A stretch of 64,000 nucleotides of DNA from positions 124,001-188,000 of the forward strand of contig JAFZPM010000032.1 in assembly GCA_017550335.1 (NCBI GenBank), in the 5' to 3' direction. This stretch comes from Paludibacteraceae bacterium (GTDB lineage: Bacteria > Bacteroidota > Bacteroidia > Bacteroidales > Paludibacteraceae). A model generated the notes under the pieces. That model was not told where the DNA came from. It was given only the letters and a program-made list of their open reading frames with translations, and did no database searches. Positions 16,778-25,355 of the stretch are shown here, piece by piece; the first letter of the stretch is position 1, and each line of letters begins with the position of its first letter. The translations under genes and the position numbers were made by a program.

Positions 16778-18121
16778 TTAGAAATAATACATCAGGATGG
16801 CCACCACCCTGTTGTTGGATATCTCATGCGAGTCATCTACCCTACCGTCCTTCAGATTCAGCTTACCGTAAGCAGCCGTAGTGCGTTCATACTCGACACC
16901 GAAAGACCAGTGCTTCAGATCGTAGCAGACCATCGGAGCGATGCGGTAGACGTAATCGAGGTTGTTGAAACCGAAGATGTACGTGGAAGACTCGTTCAAC
17001 AACGGTTCATCCGTACCGAGGTTCTTCATATAGCCCAAGAAGAGGCCGAACTTCCATGTCCTACCATAGACCACATCCACCCATGAAGTGGAGTTCTTCA
17101 CATTCGTCCAAGAGTACACGCCCCTCTTAGGATTGTCAGCCAAGCCGAATCCGCTAAGGAGCAGGAGGTGTGACATGTTACCACCATAGATGCTCTTCGC
17201 CTTCACCTGCAGCTTGCCGCTAGGCGAATGGTACTGCACGTAAGCGTCGAACGAGCAAGAGGCGATATGATCCTCCGCCGACACAGGGATCTCCTCGCCG
17301 GCATGTTGTACCTTCACGGTCTCAGGCATCGAAAGGCGCATCACATCCGCACCCAAGCCCAAGGTCCATCCGTCCTTTTTCCAGTCGTAACCGAGATAGA
17401 ACTCCGGCATCTTACCCTTCGTCATGTAAGAGGTGGTACCCCCATTCGGACCCGTCGTAGTGTATTGGAACTGCCAGATCGCGGAAGTGAAGAGGCGGTT
17501 ATGGGCATCCATCTGCCAATTCAGGCGGATCTGCGGGCTTCTGTTGAAAGGCTGGAACGGACTACCCGTCGCCAAGCTCTGGATATTAGGGACCACGTCA
17601 CCGAACATCGGGTGCCATGTCTGACCCATGATCAAAGAGAGTTTCTGCCATTGGAGATCGAAATGCGCCTGACGCAGACGAACGATTGTCGGGCTCGAAC
17701 CACATCCTGCGAAATCCCCCTCGACAACGCCCAACGTCTTGGCTTTCAAGAACTCAGGACCCGTCACACGCACACCGATACGGGTTGCGATGCTGAGGAA
17801 GTTGGTGGATGATTCACCATTCATATCCTGCCCCTCCTCATTGAAATCTTCGTCTTTCGGGATAATATAGAAGAGACCGTTCGCCGTCTCGAAATTGGTA
17901 CGGGAATCGTAATAGAAATCATTTCTGAAGAAACCATAAGGCTTGAACTCGAAATGCTTGGTCTTCAACGCGACCCCCTCGTCGGTTTTCACAACCTCAA
18001 CCTTCTTGGTCTTGGCATTTTCGGCCTTAATGCCTTCTGTGGCCGACACCTCCTGGGCAAATGCGCTTCCCAAAGAGACGACCAAGCACGCAACGCATGC
18101 GATTCCACGGAATGTAGCCAT
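16778..18121 (-). CDS. Outer-membrane beta-barrel porin-like protein
   Basis: A 447-residue predicted outer-membrane protein with a signal peptide (MATFRGIACVACLVVSLGSAFA, cut before QEVSA). Alternating amphipathic strands run throughout (FEFKPYGFFRNDFYY, VRLRQAHFDLQWQKLSLIMGQ, RIAPMVCYDLKHWSFGVEYER) and it ends in an aromatic residue (AILMYYF), the usual barrel assembly signal. It resembles DcaP/phosphate-porin-type barrels of Bacteroidales; the substrate is not predictable. The start at 18121 is preferred over 18175 because it begins the signal peptide and lies 31 nt after a -7-like box that a start at 18175 would contain. Confidence 0.75.
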   Translation of the reverse strand: MATFRGIACVACLVVSLGSAFAQEVSATEGIKAENAKTKKVEVVKTDEGVALKTKHFEFKPYGFFRNDFYYDSRTNFETANGLFYIIPKDEDFNEEGQDMNGESSTNFLSIATRIGVRVTGPEFLKAKTLGVVEGDFAGCGSSPTIVRLRQAHFDLQWQKLSLIMGQTWHPMFGDVVPNIQSLATGSPFQPFNRSPQIRLNWQMDAHNRLFTSAIWQFQYTTTGPNGGTTSYMTKGKMPEFYLGYDWKKDGWTLGLGADVMRLSMPETVKVQHAGEEIPVSAEDHIASCSFDAYVQYHSPSGKLQVKAKSIYGGNMSHLLLLSGFGLADNPKRGVYSWTNVKNSTSWVDVVYGRTWKFGLFLGYMKNLGTDEPLLNESSTYIFGFNNLDYVYRIAPMVCYDLKHWSFGVEYERTTAAYGKLNLKDGRVDDSHEISNNRVVAILMYYF

Positions 18122-18152
18122 ACAAAAAATATATCTTTCTTTTAAAACTGCG

Positions 18153-18160
18153 CGAAGATA
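18153..18160 (-). promoter_or_regulatory. -7-like box for the porin gene
   Basis: TATCTTCG on the minus strand, one mismatch from TAnnTTTG, 31 nt before the start at 18121. Confidence 0.4.
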
Positions 18161-18201
18161 GTAACAACAAATCACAAATCAGTCATTTAATAGATTTTTT
18201 T

Positions 18202-18263
18202 ATTTACTATTTAGCTATTTACGATTTACCATTGGGATTTACTATTTGACTATTTACGATTTA
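18202..18263. repeat. Two 27-bp direct repeats between the porin and DUF349 genes
   Basis: Copies at 18202-18228 and 18237-18263 share atttactattt, two variable bases, then ctatttacgattta, at a 35-bp period. They are AT-rich and non-coding. Confidence 0.75.
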
Positions 18264-18285
18264 GTATTCTAGGGGCAAAAAAAAA

Positions 18286-18315
18286 CCGGAACCCATCCTA
18301 AGACGAATTCCGGTC
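18286..18315 (-). terminator. Terminator of the DUF349 gene
   Basis: Stem ACCGGAA/TTCCGGT. On the minus strand it is followed by a run of nine T, 24 bp after the stop at 18340. Confidence 0.85.
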
Positions 18316-18339
18316 CAACAAATATATGAACTTAACAAA

Positions 18340-20184
18340 TTACACCTTTTTCGTCGCCTCATCGAGGAGTCTCACCTTCTCGACGATCGTCTCACGCTCA
18401 CGTTTCAGCTTCTGGATCTTATTAGCCATATCCTTGATCAGGCTCTCCGCATTCTTGGAAGAGACGGAGAAGAATCCGATATTGTTCTCGTAAGTGGTGA
18501 TGTCAGCCGTGAGGGCCTCGTATTGACGGAGCAAGCGTTTCCTTTCGGAGACGATCTTCTGCTCTCCCTTGCCCACCATGTCCTTAACATTCTCCTTGAA
18601 GACATCCAATTGGCGAGCCGACTTATCCACATTCAGCTTGTCGAACTTATCATCGATAGCGGCCTTGTAGGCGTTATAAATCTTATCCTTATCCTTGAAA
18701 GGCACGTGACCCACCGCATTCCACTCGGCGATCAACGATTTCAGTTCGTTGAACGAAGCGTCATGGTCATCACCGATCGATATGTTCTTGATTTTCTCGA
18801 TGATCTCCTTCTTCTTCTTCAGGTTATCATCCTGCTCCACACGCTGGGACTTGAACTGTTCGCCCTTCTTAGCGAAGAAGTAGTCGCAAGCGGCGAGGAA
18901 CCTCTTCCAAACCGCCTCGGACTGTTTCTTAGGCACTGCGCCGATCTTCTTCCAGTCCTGCTGCAACTTCACGAAGAGGTCTGACGTGGCTTTCCAATCC
19001 GTGCTATCCTTGTTCGCCTCCGCCTGTTCGCAGAGAGCGATTTTCTTCGCCAAGTTCTCGGAGAGTTGGTCCTTCACATTGCGGAAGTATTCGTTCTTCG
19101 TCTTGAAGAACTTATCGCAAGAGGCGCGGAAACGTTCGTAGATGGCCACGTTGTCCTTCTTAGGGGCGAAACCGATCTTCTTCCACTCCTCCTGCAGGGC
19201 GAGTATCTCGTTGGACTTATCCTGCCACTCCTTGAACGAGTTGATGGCGGAAAGGTCGATCGCCTCGATCTGCTCGCAGAGAGCGGTTTTTTTCGCTAGA
19301 TTCTCCACCTCATTGGAGCGGAGTTGTTCGAAGTAGTCGTGGTGACGCTTGTTGATGACGGTCGAAGCCTCCTTGAAACGGTTCCATATCGGCTCGCGGT
19401 TCTCGCGTGACACCGGACCGATTTCGCGCCACTCATCGTGTAGCGCCTGCAGTTTCCTGAAAGCGGAAACGACCTCCTTCTCGTCGGCGAGGGCCTCCGC
19501 CTGTTCGCAAAGGGCCACCTTCATCTCCAAGTTCTTGCGGAAATCGTAGTCACGCAACTCGTTGTTTATCTTTAAGTTATCATAAAAACTCTCCACGCAG
19601 AGTTGGTAAGCGTTCCAAAGGGAGTTCACCTCGCTTTGCGGCACCGGACCGACAGCCTTCCAATCCTGTTGCAGTTTCTGGAAAGAAGGCACCTTCTTAC
19701 CAAAATCCTCCTCGTTCTCGAGCAATTGCTTCAGTTCGTCCAAGATGCGTTTCTTTTCCTCCAAGTTCTTTTGCTTCTCGGCCTCCGCACGTTGGAATTC
19801 AGCCGTACGCTTATCCTTATAGTTTTGTAGGATTTCCTTCAGTTCCGTATCCAAAGGGTTTTCGGCAGGTTTGAAATCTTCAGGGAGTCCGCCTTCTTCA
19901 ATGAAGCGTTGTTTCAGCTCCTCGTTCTTCGCGCGAAGTTTCTTATAGAAGTTGTATTTGATGGCATCCATTTTACTCCTTAGCGAGGAATAGGACTCAG
20001 GATTGCTCTTCATCAGCTCCTTTGCCTTCTCCACCAACTCACCTTCCGTCATACTTCCGAAATCCTCAAACTCAGGAGTTTCCTCCACAACAGCGGATTC
20101 GATCGCATCTTGCTCCGTAGAGACCTCATCAACAGAATCCACTCTCTCAGTAACGTCTTTCACGTTTTGTTCATTTACATCCAT
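18340..20184 (-). CDS. DUF349 domain protein
   Basis: A 614-residue, highly charged, helical cytoplasmic protein built of about five DUF349 repeats. Each has a Cys-Glu-Gln helix (ALCEQAEA), a WKKIG or WREIG turn and an aromatic helix (VWKRFLAACD). Repeats start near residues 155, 230, 300, 375 and 455. The first 80 residues are acidic and low-complexity, and the C-terminus is a coiled coil (about 540-610). DUF349 proteins are widespread in Bacteroidetes and poorly characterised. The ATG at 20184 is used; an upstream TTG at 20193 adds three residues. A strong terminator closes the gene. Confidence 0.88.
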   Translation of the reverse strand: MDVNEQNVKDVTERVDSVDEVSTEQDAIESAVVEETPEFEDFGSMTEGELVEKAKELMKSNPESYSSLRSKMDAIKYNFYKKLRAKNEELKQRFIEEGGLPEDFKPAENPLDTELKEILQNYKDKRTAEFQRAEAEKQKNLEEKKRILDELKQLLENEEDFGKKVPSFQKLQQDWKAVGPVPQSEVNSLWNAYQLCVESFYDNLKINNELRDYDFRKNLEMKVALCEQAEALADEKEVVSAFRKLQALHDEWREIGPVSRENREPIWNRFKEASTVINKRHHDYFEQLRSNEVENLAKKTALCEQIEAIDLSAINSFKEWQDKSNEILALQEEWKKIGFAPKKDNVAIYERFRASCDKFFKTKNEYFRNVKDQLSENLAKKIALCEQAEANKDSTDWKATSDLFVKLQQDWKKIGAVPKKQSEAVWKRFLAACDYFFAKKGEQFKSQRVEQDDNLKKKKEIIEKIKNISIGDDHDASFNELKSLIAEWNAVGHVPFKDKDKIYNAYKAAIDDKFDKLNVDKSARQLDVFKENVKDMVGKGEQKIVSERKRLLRQYEALTADITTYENNIGFFSVSSKNAESLIKDMANKIQKLKRERETIVEKVRLLDEATKKV

Positions 20185-20328
20185 GGCTACCAATTTTAGG
20201 GAAGCAACTAAGCTTCACCCGATTAAACTTACAAATCAAGCATCCGTTCCTAGGCGGGGAAATCTCCGCACACCCATTTCCGAAGCGCTTGGCACTACAA
20301 CTCACATCGAACTCTTCGACGCATATCG

Positions 20329-20336
20329 CAAATTTA
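20329..20336 (-). promoter_or_regulatory. Candidate -7 box for the DUF349 gene
   Basis: TAAATTTG on the minus strand, matching TAnnTTTG. It implies a long leader of about 140 nt. The 270-bp divergent interval otherwise holds only AT-rich sequence. Confidence 0.35.
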
Positions 20337-20441
20337 TGAAAACATTTATTTCACAACAAAACAAAAACACATAAAATCGCATAAAAATCGAACAAAAAGA
20401 TAAAAATAGACTTTTCGCACCCATCTTCACACAAAAATCAT

Positions 20442-20449
20442 TAATTTTG
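20442..20449 (+). promoter_or_regulatory. -7 box directly before the DUF456 start
   Basis: TAATTTTG ends 4 nt before the ATG at 20454. With the usual spacing, transcription would begin at or next to the start codon, so the message may be leaderless. Confidence 0.45.
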
Positions 20450-20453
20450 GAGC

Positions 20454-20927
20454 ATGGAAATAGCTTTATACATAATAAGCGGGGTGCTCATACTTGGAGG
20501 ATTGGTCGGTTGCATCCTACCCGCATTGCCTGGTCTGCCCGTAGCCTACGCAGGCATCCTTGTCCTACACTTCACCGATCGGGTACAGTTCACCACCGGC
20601 GAATTGATTTTCCTGACGACGATCATGATCGTGGCGCAAGTGCTGGACTATCTCCTGCCAGCCTGGCTCACAAAGAAGGTCGGTGGCAGCAAATTGGGCA
20701 CCATAGGAAGCATCGTCGGGCTCATCGTCGGACTCTTCTTCCCACCCTTCGGACTCATCATCGGTCCGTTCCTCGGAGCAATAGCGGGAGAACTCCTGAA
20801 CGGGGAAGGGACAAAGACCGCACTCAAGTCGGGAATGGGCTCCTTCCTAGGATTCATCCTGACCACTGGGCTGAAAATAGGCGTGTGCGGACTATACATT
20901 TGGTATTTCATCAAATCATTCATATAA
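20454..20927 (+). CDS. DUF456 integral membrane protein
   Basis: A 157-residue hydrophobic protein with four or five membrane segments. Glycine-rich helices (GVLILGGLVGCILPALPGLP, IGSIVGLIVGLFFPPFGLIIG and GPFLGAIAGELL) match the DUF456 family, whose function is unknown. The ALPGLP turn and the GP(F)xGA(I)xGEL motif are the family hallmarks. It is 67 bp upstream of purU, which has its own -7 box, so cotranscription is possible but not required. Confidence 0.85.
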   Translation: MEIALYIISGVLILGGLVGCILPALPGLPVAYAGILVLHFTDRVQFTTGELIFLTTIMIVAQVLDYLLPAWLTKKVGGSKLGTIGSIVGLIVGLFFPPFGLIIGPFLGAIAGELLNGEGTKTALKSGMGSFLGFILTTGLKIGVCGLYIWYFIKSFI

Positions 20928-20963
20928 AACAAGGCAAACATTTGACAAGCCAAACAAATTAAG

Positions 20964-20971
20964 TAAATTCG
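20964..20971 (+). promoter_or_regulatory. -7-like box for purU
   Basis: TAAATTCG, one mismatch from TAnnTTTG, 23 nt before the ATG at 20995. Confidence 0.4.
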
Positions 20972-20994
20972 CGGAAAAGAGATATATAAGACAA

Positions 20995-21858
20995 ATGGAT
21001 CAGAAACAGACTGCAATTCTATTGGTCCACTGCCCCGACAAACAAGGCATTCTGGCGGCGGTGACCGATTTCATCAATGTGAACAAAGGAAACATCGTAT
21101 ATCTGGACCAACACGTGGACTATGTGCAGAACACCTTCTTCACGCGTATCGAGTTCGACCTCGCAAACTTCATCATCCCGAGAGAGAAGATCGAGGAGTA
21201 TTTCAGGACGCTCTTCGCCAACAAGTACGAGATGGACTTCAAACTCTACTTCTCAGACGTGAAGCCTAAGATGGCCATCTTCGTCTCCAAGATGTCCCAC
21301 TGCCTCTTCGACATTCTGTCCCGCTACTTCAACGGAGACCTGAACGTCGAGATCCCTTTCATCATCAGCAACCACCCGGACCTCGCCTGGATCGGAGAGA
21401 AGTTCGGCATTCCATTCCACGTCTTCCCTATCACGAAGGAGAACAAGGCGGAGCAGGAGGCGAAAGAGCTGGAATTGCTGGAAAAGGAACAAGTGGACTT
21501 CATCGTGCTCGCACGCTACATGCAGATCATCTCCGAGGACATGATCAAGGAATACCCGAACAAGATCATCAACATCCACCACTCCTTCCTCCCCGCCTTC
21601 GTGGGTGCGAAGCCTTACCATGCCGCCTACGAGCGTGGCGTGAAGATCATCGGAGCCACCAGCCACTACGTAACGAGCGAGTTGGACGCAGGTCCGATCA
21701 TCGAGCAGGACGTTGCCCGCGTGACCCACAAGGACACCGTGCAATCCTTCATCCACAAGGGACAGGATTTGGAGAAGATCGTCCTCTCCAGGGCCGTGGA
21801 GAAACATATCGACAGGAAAGTGTTGGTCTACAAGAACAGGACCGTCGTCTTCAGTTAA
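20995..21858 (+). CDS. purU: Formyltetrahydrofolate deformylase
   Basis: A 287-residue enzyme that hydrolyses 10-formyl-tetrahydrofolate to formate and tetrahydrofolate. An N-terminal ACT domain (about residues 6-85, LLVHCPDKQGILAAVTDFI) precedes a formyltransferase-fold domain with ISNHPDLAWIGEKFGIPF and the catalytic stretch INIHHSFLPAFVGAKPYH (Asn and His of the formyltransferase active site). The closing GATSHYVTSELDAGPIIEQD carries the active-site Asp. All hallmark residues are present and the length is normal. It links functionally to folD at 28.5 kb in one-carbon metabolism, though the genes are not adjacent. A strong hairpin follows. Confidence 0.95.
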   Translation: MDQKQTAILLVHCPDKQGILAAVTDFINVNKGNIVYLDQHVDYVQNTFFTRIEFDLANFIIPREKIEEYFRTLFANKYEMDFKLYFSDVKPKMAIFVSKMSHCLFDILSRYFNGDLNVEIPFIISNHPDLAWIGEKFGIPFHVFPITKENKAEQEAKELELLEKEQVDFIVLARYMQIISEDMIKEYPNKIINIHHSFLPAFVGAKPYHAAYERGVKIIGATSHYVTSELDAGPIIEQDVARVTHKDTVQSFIHKGQDLEKIVLSRAVEKHIDRKVLVYKNRTVVFS

Positions 21859-21879
21859 TTCCGACACAGTCCAAGCAAC

Positions 21880-21923
21880 AAAAGGATGTGCCGTGCGCAA
21901 CTCACATCGCGGCGCATCCTTTT
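21880..21923 (+). terminator. Terminator after purU
   Basis: A 14-bp stem (AAAAGGATGTGCCG with CGGCGCATCCTTTT, one G-T wobble) around a 16-nt loop, 22 bp after the purU stop. The symmetric A/T ends let it work in either direction. Confidence 0.85.
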
Positions 21924-22015
21924 GCTCTATCACGTCGCGGAGCACATGTCCACAACGGGCATCGCCACCAAAACAAACGGAAAGTACAGCAAACAAACAA
22001 CAAAAAACAACCCAT

Positions 22016-23959
22016 ATGAACAAGAGTAGCAAATTTGGAACAACCGTCAGATTAGTCCTGTTAGGTTATTCAGCCTTAGCCATTTCGATGGCATCCTGCA
22101 CCAATGGTCAAAAGTCCGGAAACAGATGGAATGAAGTGGTCGACACGGTCACATACAACAAAGCCCTGGAAAGCAACACTTCATCAAACAGCTTAGGATC
22201 AAACGCCAACGACGACATCAAGACACTTCCCATATACGGTAATATAGGACTGGACAGCGTCCTGATCCAGACACTGGGTCAGTCGCAGGAATACTCGAAC
22301 AAGGAAGGAGTTTTCAAGATACAAGGGTTAAAGACAAGGAACGGACGATACGTCGTGAACTTCAGCAAAGACGGGTATTTCCCACTAGTCAAGTCAGAGG
22401 CCTACAACGAGACGGACAATATCCTAGTGAAGCTCCAGAAGATGGGCGACAGCGAAAGGACCGCCCACGTGGAATTCAATGCGACAGAGAGCAAGGTCCT
22501 GAACGTACAAGACATGATGATAAAAATACCTGCCAACTCATTAGGCACTATCCTTTCAAACGAAGAATACAACGGGAAAGTGACCGCAGACATCTATTAC
22601 CTGTCACCCAATGACGCAGAGTTCGCCGAAAGGATGCCAGGCGGAGACCTAGCCGCCAGAAACGCGGCCGGGAAGGATGTGGATCTGCTTTCCTACGGTA
22701 TGGTCAACCTCATACTAAAAGATTCTACGGGAACACCCATGGAATTCAAGAAAGACAGTGCGGCGACAGTGGTATTTCCTTTACCGAAAGGGATGGAAAC
22801 AGATGTCAAATCCATGCCATTATGGCACTTCAACAATTCTACAGGATTATGGGACGAGCAGGGAATCGCCTACAGGCAAGGCGATCTCTTCGTGGGGAAG
22901 GTAGGCCATTTCTCATGGTGGAACCTCGATTCCCCTGAAGAAAGGGCCATTCTCAGAGGAAAAGTATGCGACAAAGAGGGAATCCCTTACTCAAAAGTCA
23001 TGGTGATCCTATCCGACCAGAAAAAATGCGTCACGAACAACAAGGGAGAATTCACCTCATACATCCCCATCAACATAGACGTCAAAATCAAAGTGATAGT
23101 GAATGAAACGATACAGGAGGAGAAAGTCCGCACCAAGCAATGGGGAGACACGCTAAAGAAAGAGATTGTCATCAACGCACCTTCCATCAAAGTAAACGCC
23201 AAGAGCTGCCACATGTTCAAGCAACCCGTTTATAGCCTATTCTACGAATTCGAGACGGGTTCAGACACCTTGAGGACGGCCACCACCATAAAGAAAGATA
23301 ATCCGGTCTTGATACCTTTCCCTAAGAGCACAAAAAGCGCCTCCATCATTCTACAAACGGATTTCGGCTACATAAAGAAAACTGTCGACACAAAAAACAA
23401 GGGCGTCTCAGTTTCCTTTGACCCATGCGAGGAGACAATCACACCAGGCATGTATTACAACTTCTCACAAAACAACATCGGGTTCATATGGATCATAGAC
23501 CCTGACAAGAACGAGTTCGCCTACCCACTCACCATGAATGATTTGAAATTCAGTAAATCATTTTTTGTCACCGGCAGCGAACCCGAATACGACGACAAGC
23601 AAGTTCGGAAGGTATCCTTCAAGAACCTTATCGGAGAAGTCATTGTCGATTATGACCTAAACGAAAGCACCTACGGCGTTCGGAAACATATGAAATTCAA
23701 TTGTATATACAGCAAGAAGGAATTTTTAAGTCTGCAGAAATTAGGTTGGTGTGGAGAATATCCGGAAGAGGGTTACCTTACCATCTATGACGCAGGATAC
23801 AATAAACTGCTCGTGGTATTCGAAGGAAAGGGAGACTTCTTCCAATGCGACAGAGCGCTGACCGGCATATACTTCTCCATCTACATCAAGAAACACCCAT
23901 CCTTAGGAGAGATGAGCGATTTGCCACCTGCGGGCGACACACCGTTATCACAGAAATAG
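22016..23959 (+). CDS. Large lipoprotein with carboxypeptidase-regulatory-like domains
   Basis: A 647-residue predicted lipoprotein with a long signal peptide ending SMASC (lipid-modified Cys28). Two regions resemble carboxypeptidase-regulatory-like beta-sandwiches: about 65-120 (SNKEGVFKIQGLKTRNGRYVV) and about 305-370 (LRGKVCDKEGIPYSKVMVIL, then TNNKGEFTSYIP). Between them is a stretch with PANSLGTILSNEEYNGKV, similar to large Bacteroidales surface or periplasmic lipoproteins. No catalytic motif is seen. The start at 22016 is chosen because upstream in-frame sequence overlaps the purU terminator. The methyltransferase gene follows 18 bp after the stop, so the two may be cotranscribed. Function unknown. 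Confidence 0.75.
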   Translation: MNKSSKFGTTVRLVLLGYSALAISMASCTNGQKSGNRWNEVVDTVTYNKALESNTSSNSLGSNANDDIKTLPIYGNIGLDSVLIQTLGQSQEYSNKEGVFKIQGLKTRNGRYVVNFSKDGYFPLVKSEAYNETDNILVKLQKMGDSERTAHVEFNATESKVLNVQDMMIKIPANSLGTILSNEEYNGKVTADIYYLSPNDAEFAERMPGGDLAARNAAGKDVDLLSYGMVNLILKDSTGTPMEFKKDSAATVVFPLPKGMETDVKSMPLWHFNNSTGLWDEQGIAYRQGDLFVGKVGHFSWWNLDSPEERAILRGKVCDKEGIPYSKVMVILSDQKKCVTNNKGEFTSYIPINIDVKIKVIVNETIQEEKVRTKQWGDTLKKEIVINAPSIKVNAKSCHMFKQPVYSLFYEFETGSDTLRTATTIKKDNPVLIPFPKSTKSASIILQTDFGYIKKTVDTKNKGVSVSFDPCEETITPGMYYNFSQNNIGFIWIIDPDKNEFAYPLTMNDLKFSKSFFVTGSEPEYDDKQVRKVSFKNLIGEVIVDYDLNESTYGVRKHMKFNCIYSKKEFLSLQKLGWCGEYPEEGYLTIYDAGYNKLLVVFEGKGDFFQCDRALTGIYFSIYIKKHPSLGEMSDLPPAGDTPLSQK

Positions 23960-23977
23960 GAGAATCAATCTTTTCCC

Positions 23978-25153
23978 ATGGAGATAGACCCCGAACTTTC
24001 CGCCTACATCCGCACGCACCGCAGCGACGACGTGAGACAGTTAGCGCTCAGCGACCAAAAGAGACTGGGCGACTCGCTGAACTACGTGCTGAACCAAATC
24101 AGCGGATGGCAGAAGGCCAAGGAGAAGATTCCTTCGTGGAGCGAAATCGATGGCATCGTCTACCCTCCCCACCTCTCCATGGAGCAATGCTCGTCGGAGC
24201 GGACCGCAGCCTACAAGGCGACGCTCGTGCAAGGAGACACCTTCACCGACCTAACCGGCGGATTCGGGGTGGACTTCGCCTTCATCGCACGGAACTTCAG
24301 GCAGGCAACCATGGTCGAGCGGAACGCCGAACTATGTGAAATAGCGATGCACAACCTGCCCCTCCTAGGGCTTCCACACGCCAAGGTGATGAACGGTGAC
24401 GGTATCGATCACCTCCGCCAAATGGAACCCATCGACGTCCTCTTCATCGATCCAGCCCGCAGGGACCAGCAAGGCAGGAAGACCGTCTCCATCGCGGATT
24501 GCGAGCCCAACCTGTTGGAAGTACTGGATACACTACGCACCCATGCGAAAAAGATATTGATCAAGTACTCGCCCATGCTGGATATCACATTGGCGGTCAA
24601 GGAGCTGAGGCAGGTGGAGAGCGTCCATGTCGTCTCGGTGGAGAACGAGTGCAAGGAGTTGCTCTTCCTGCTGAGCGAAGAGGCGACGGAGAACCCGCCA
24701 TTCCACTGCGTGAACCTCACCAAGAAGGGAGATACCCGCTACACCTTCACCCCAGAGGAGGAACGCAACGCCACCATATGCCAAGCGGGGGAGATCGGAG
24801 CATACCTCTACGAGCCCTACAGCTCCCTGCTGAAGGCAGGAGCCTACAAATCCCTCTGCCAGCGCTTCTCCGTGGACAAGTTAGCCGTCAGCAGCCATCT
24901 ATACACTTCCGACAATTTCATCGAAGCATTCCCCGGCAGGGCATTCCGCGTCATCGACACCTTCACGCTCAACAAGAAGGAGGTGAAAGAGCACTTACGA
25001 GGAATCACGAAAGCCAACATCGCCGTACGCAACTTCCCGCTAAGCGCCAATGAACTGCGCAATAAGCTAAAACTCAAAGAGGGGGGAGAACAATACCTTT
25101 TCGCCACCACGCACATGGAGAGGCGGGTGTTGATCCTATGCGAGAAAGCATAG
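23978..25153 (+). CDS. Class I SAM methyltransferase with THUMP-like domain
   Basis: A 391-residue protein. A Rossmann methyltransferase core spans about residues 80-260: the glycine loop DLTGGFGVDFAFIA, ERNAELCEIAMHN after strand 2, NGDGIDHL, and motif IV FIDPARRD. The C-terminal third resembles the THUMP-like domain attached to such methyltransferases in Bacteroidetes, which suggests an RNA substrate. FIDPARR is an unusual motif IV and is characteristic of this orphan group. It follows the lipoprotein gene by 18 bp. No specific substrate or modified base can be assigned. Confidence 0.8.
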   Translation: MEIDPELSAYIRTHRSDDVRQLALSDQKRLGDSLNYVLNQISGWQKAKEKIPSWSEIDGIVYPPHLSMEQCSSERTAAYKATLVQGDTFTDLTGGFGVDFAFIARNFRQATMVERNAELCEIAMHNLPLLGLPHAKVMNGDGIDHLRQMEPIDVLFIDPARRDQQGRKTVSIADCEPNLLEVLDTLRTHAKKILIKYSPMLDITLAVKELRQVESVHVVSVENECKELLFLLSEEATENPPFHCVNLTKKGDTRYTFTPEEERNATICQAGEIGAYLYEPYSSLLKAGAYKSLCQRFSVDKLAVSSHLYTSDNFIEAFPGRAFRVIDTFTLNKKEVKEHLRGITKANIAVRNFPLSANELRNKLKLKEGGEQYLFATTHMERRVLILCEKA

Positions 25154-25276
25154 AAAAAGCAGAATCATTAAAAGCCAAGGACACCCCAACCCATGGAGGG
25201 GAGAAAAGAGACAAACGCCTAAAAAACTTATTAGAAAAAAACAAAGATAAATATATATGCACAAAAATCTATTTCC

Positions 25277-25284
25277 TATATTTG
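25277..25284 (+). promoter_or_regulatory. -7 box for the GH3 gene
   Basis: TATATTTG, 71 nt before the ATG at 25356. The 202-bp interval 25154-25355 shows no other element. Confidence 0.6.
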
Positions 25285-25355
25285 CAGTATGAATGTTTCG
25301 TATGACTAAGGTATGGACCTGAAAGCGAATCTATCATACTTTATACTGACACACA

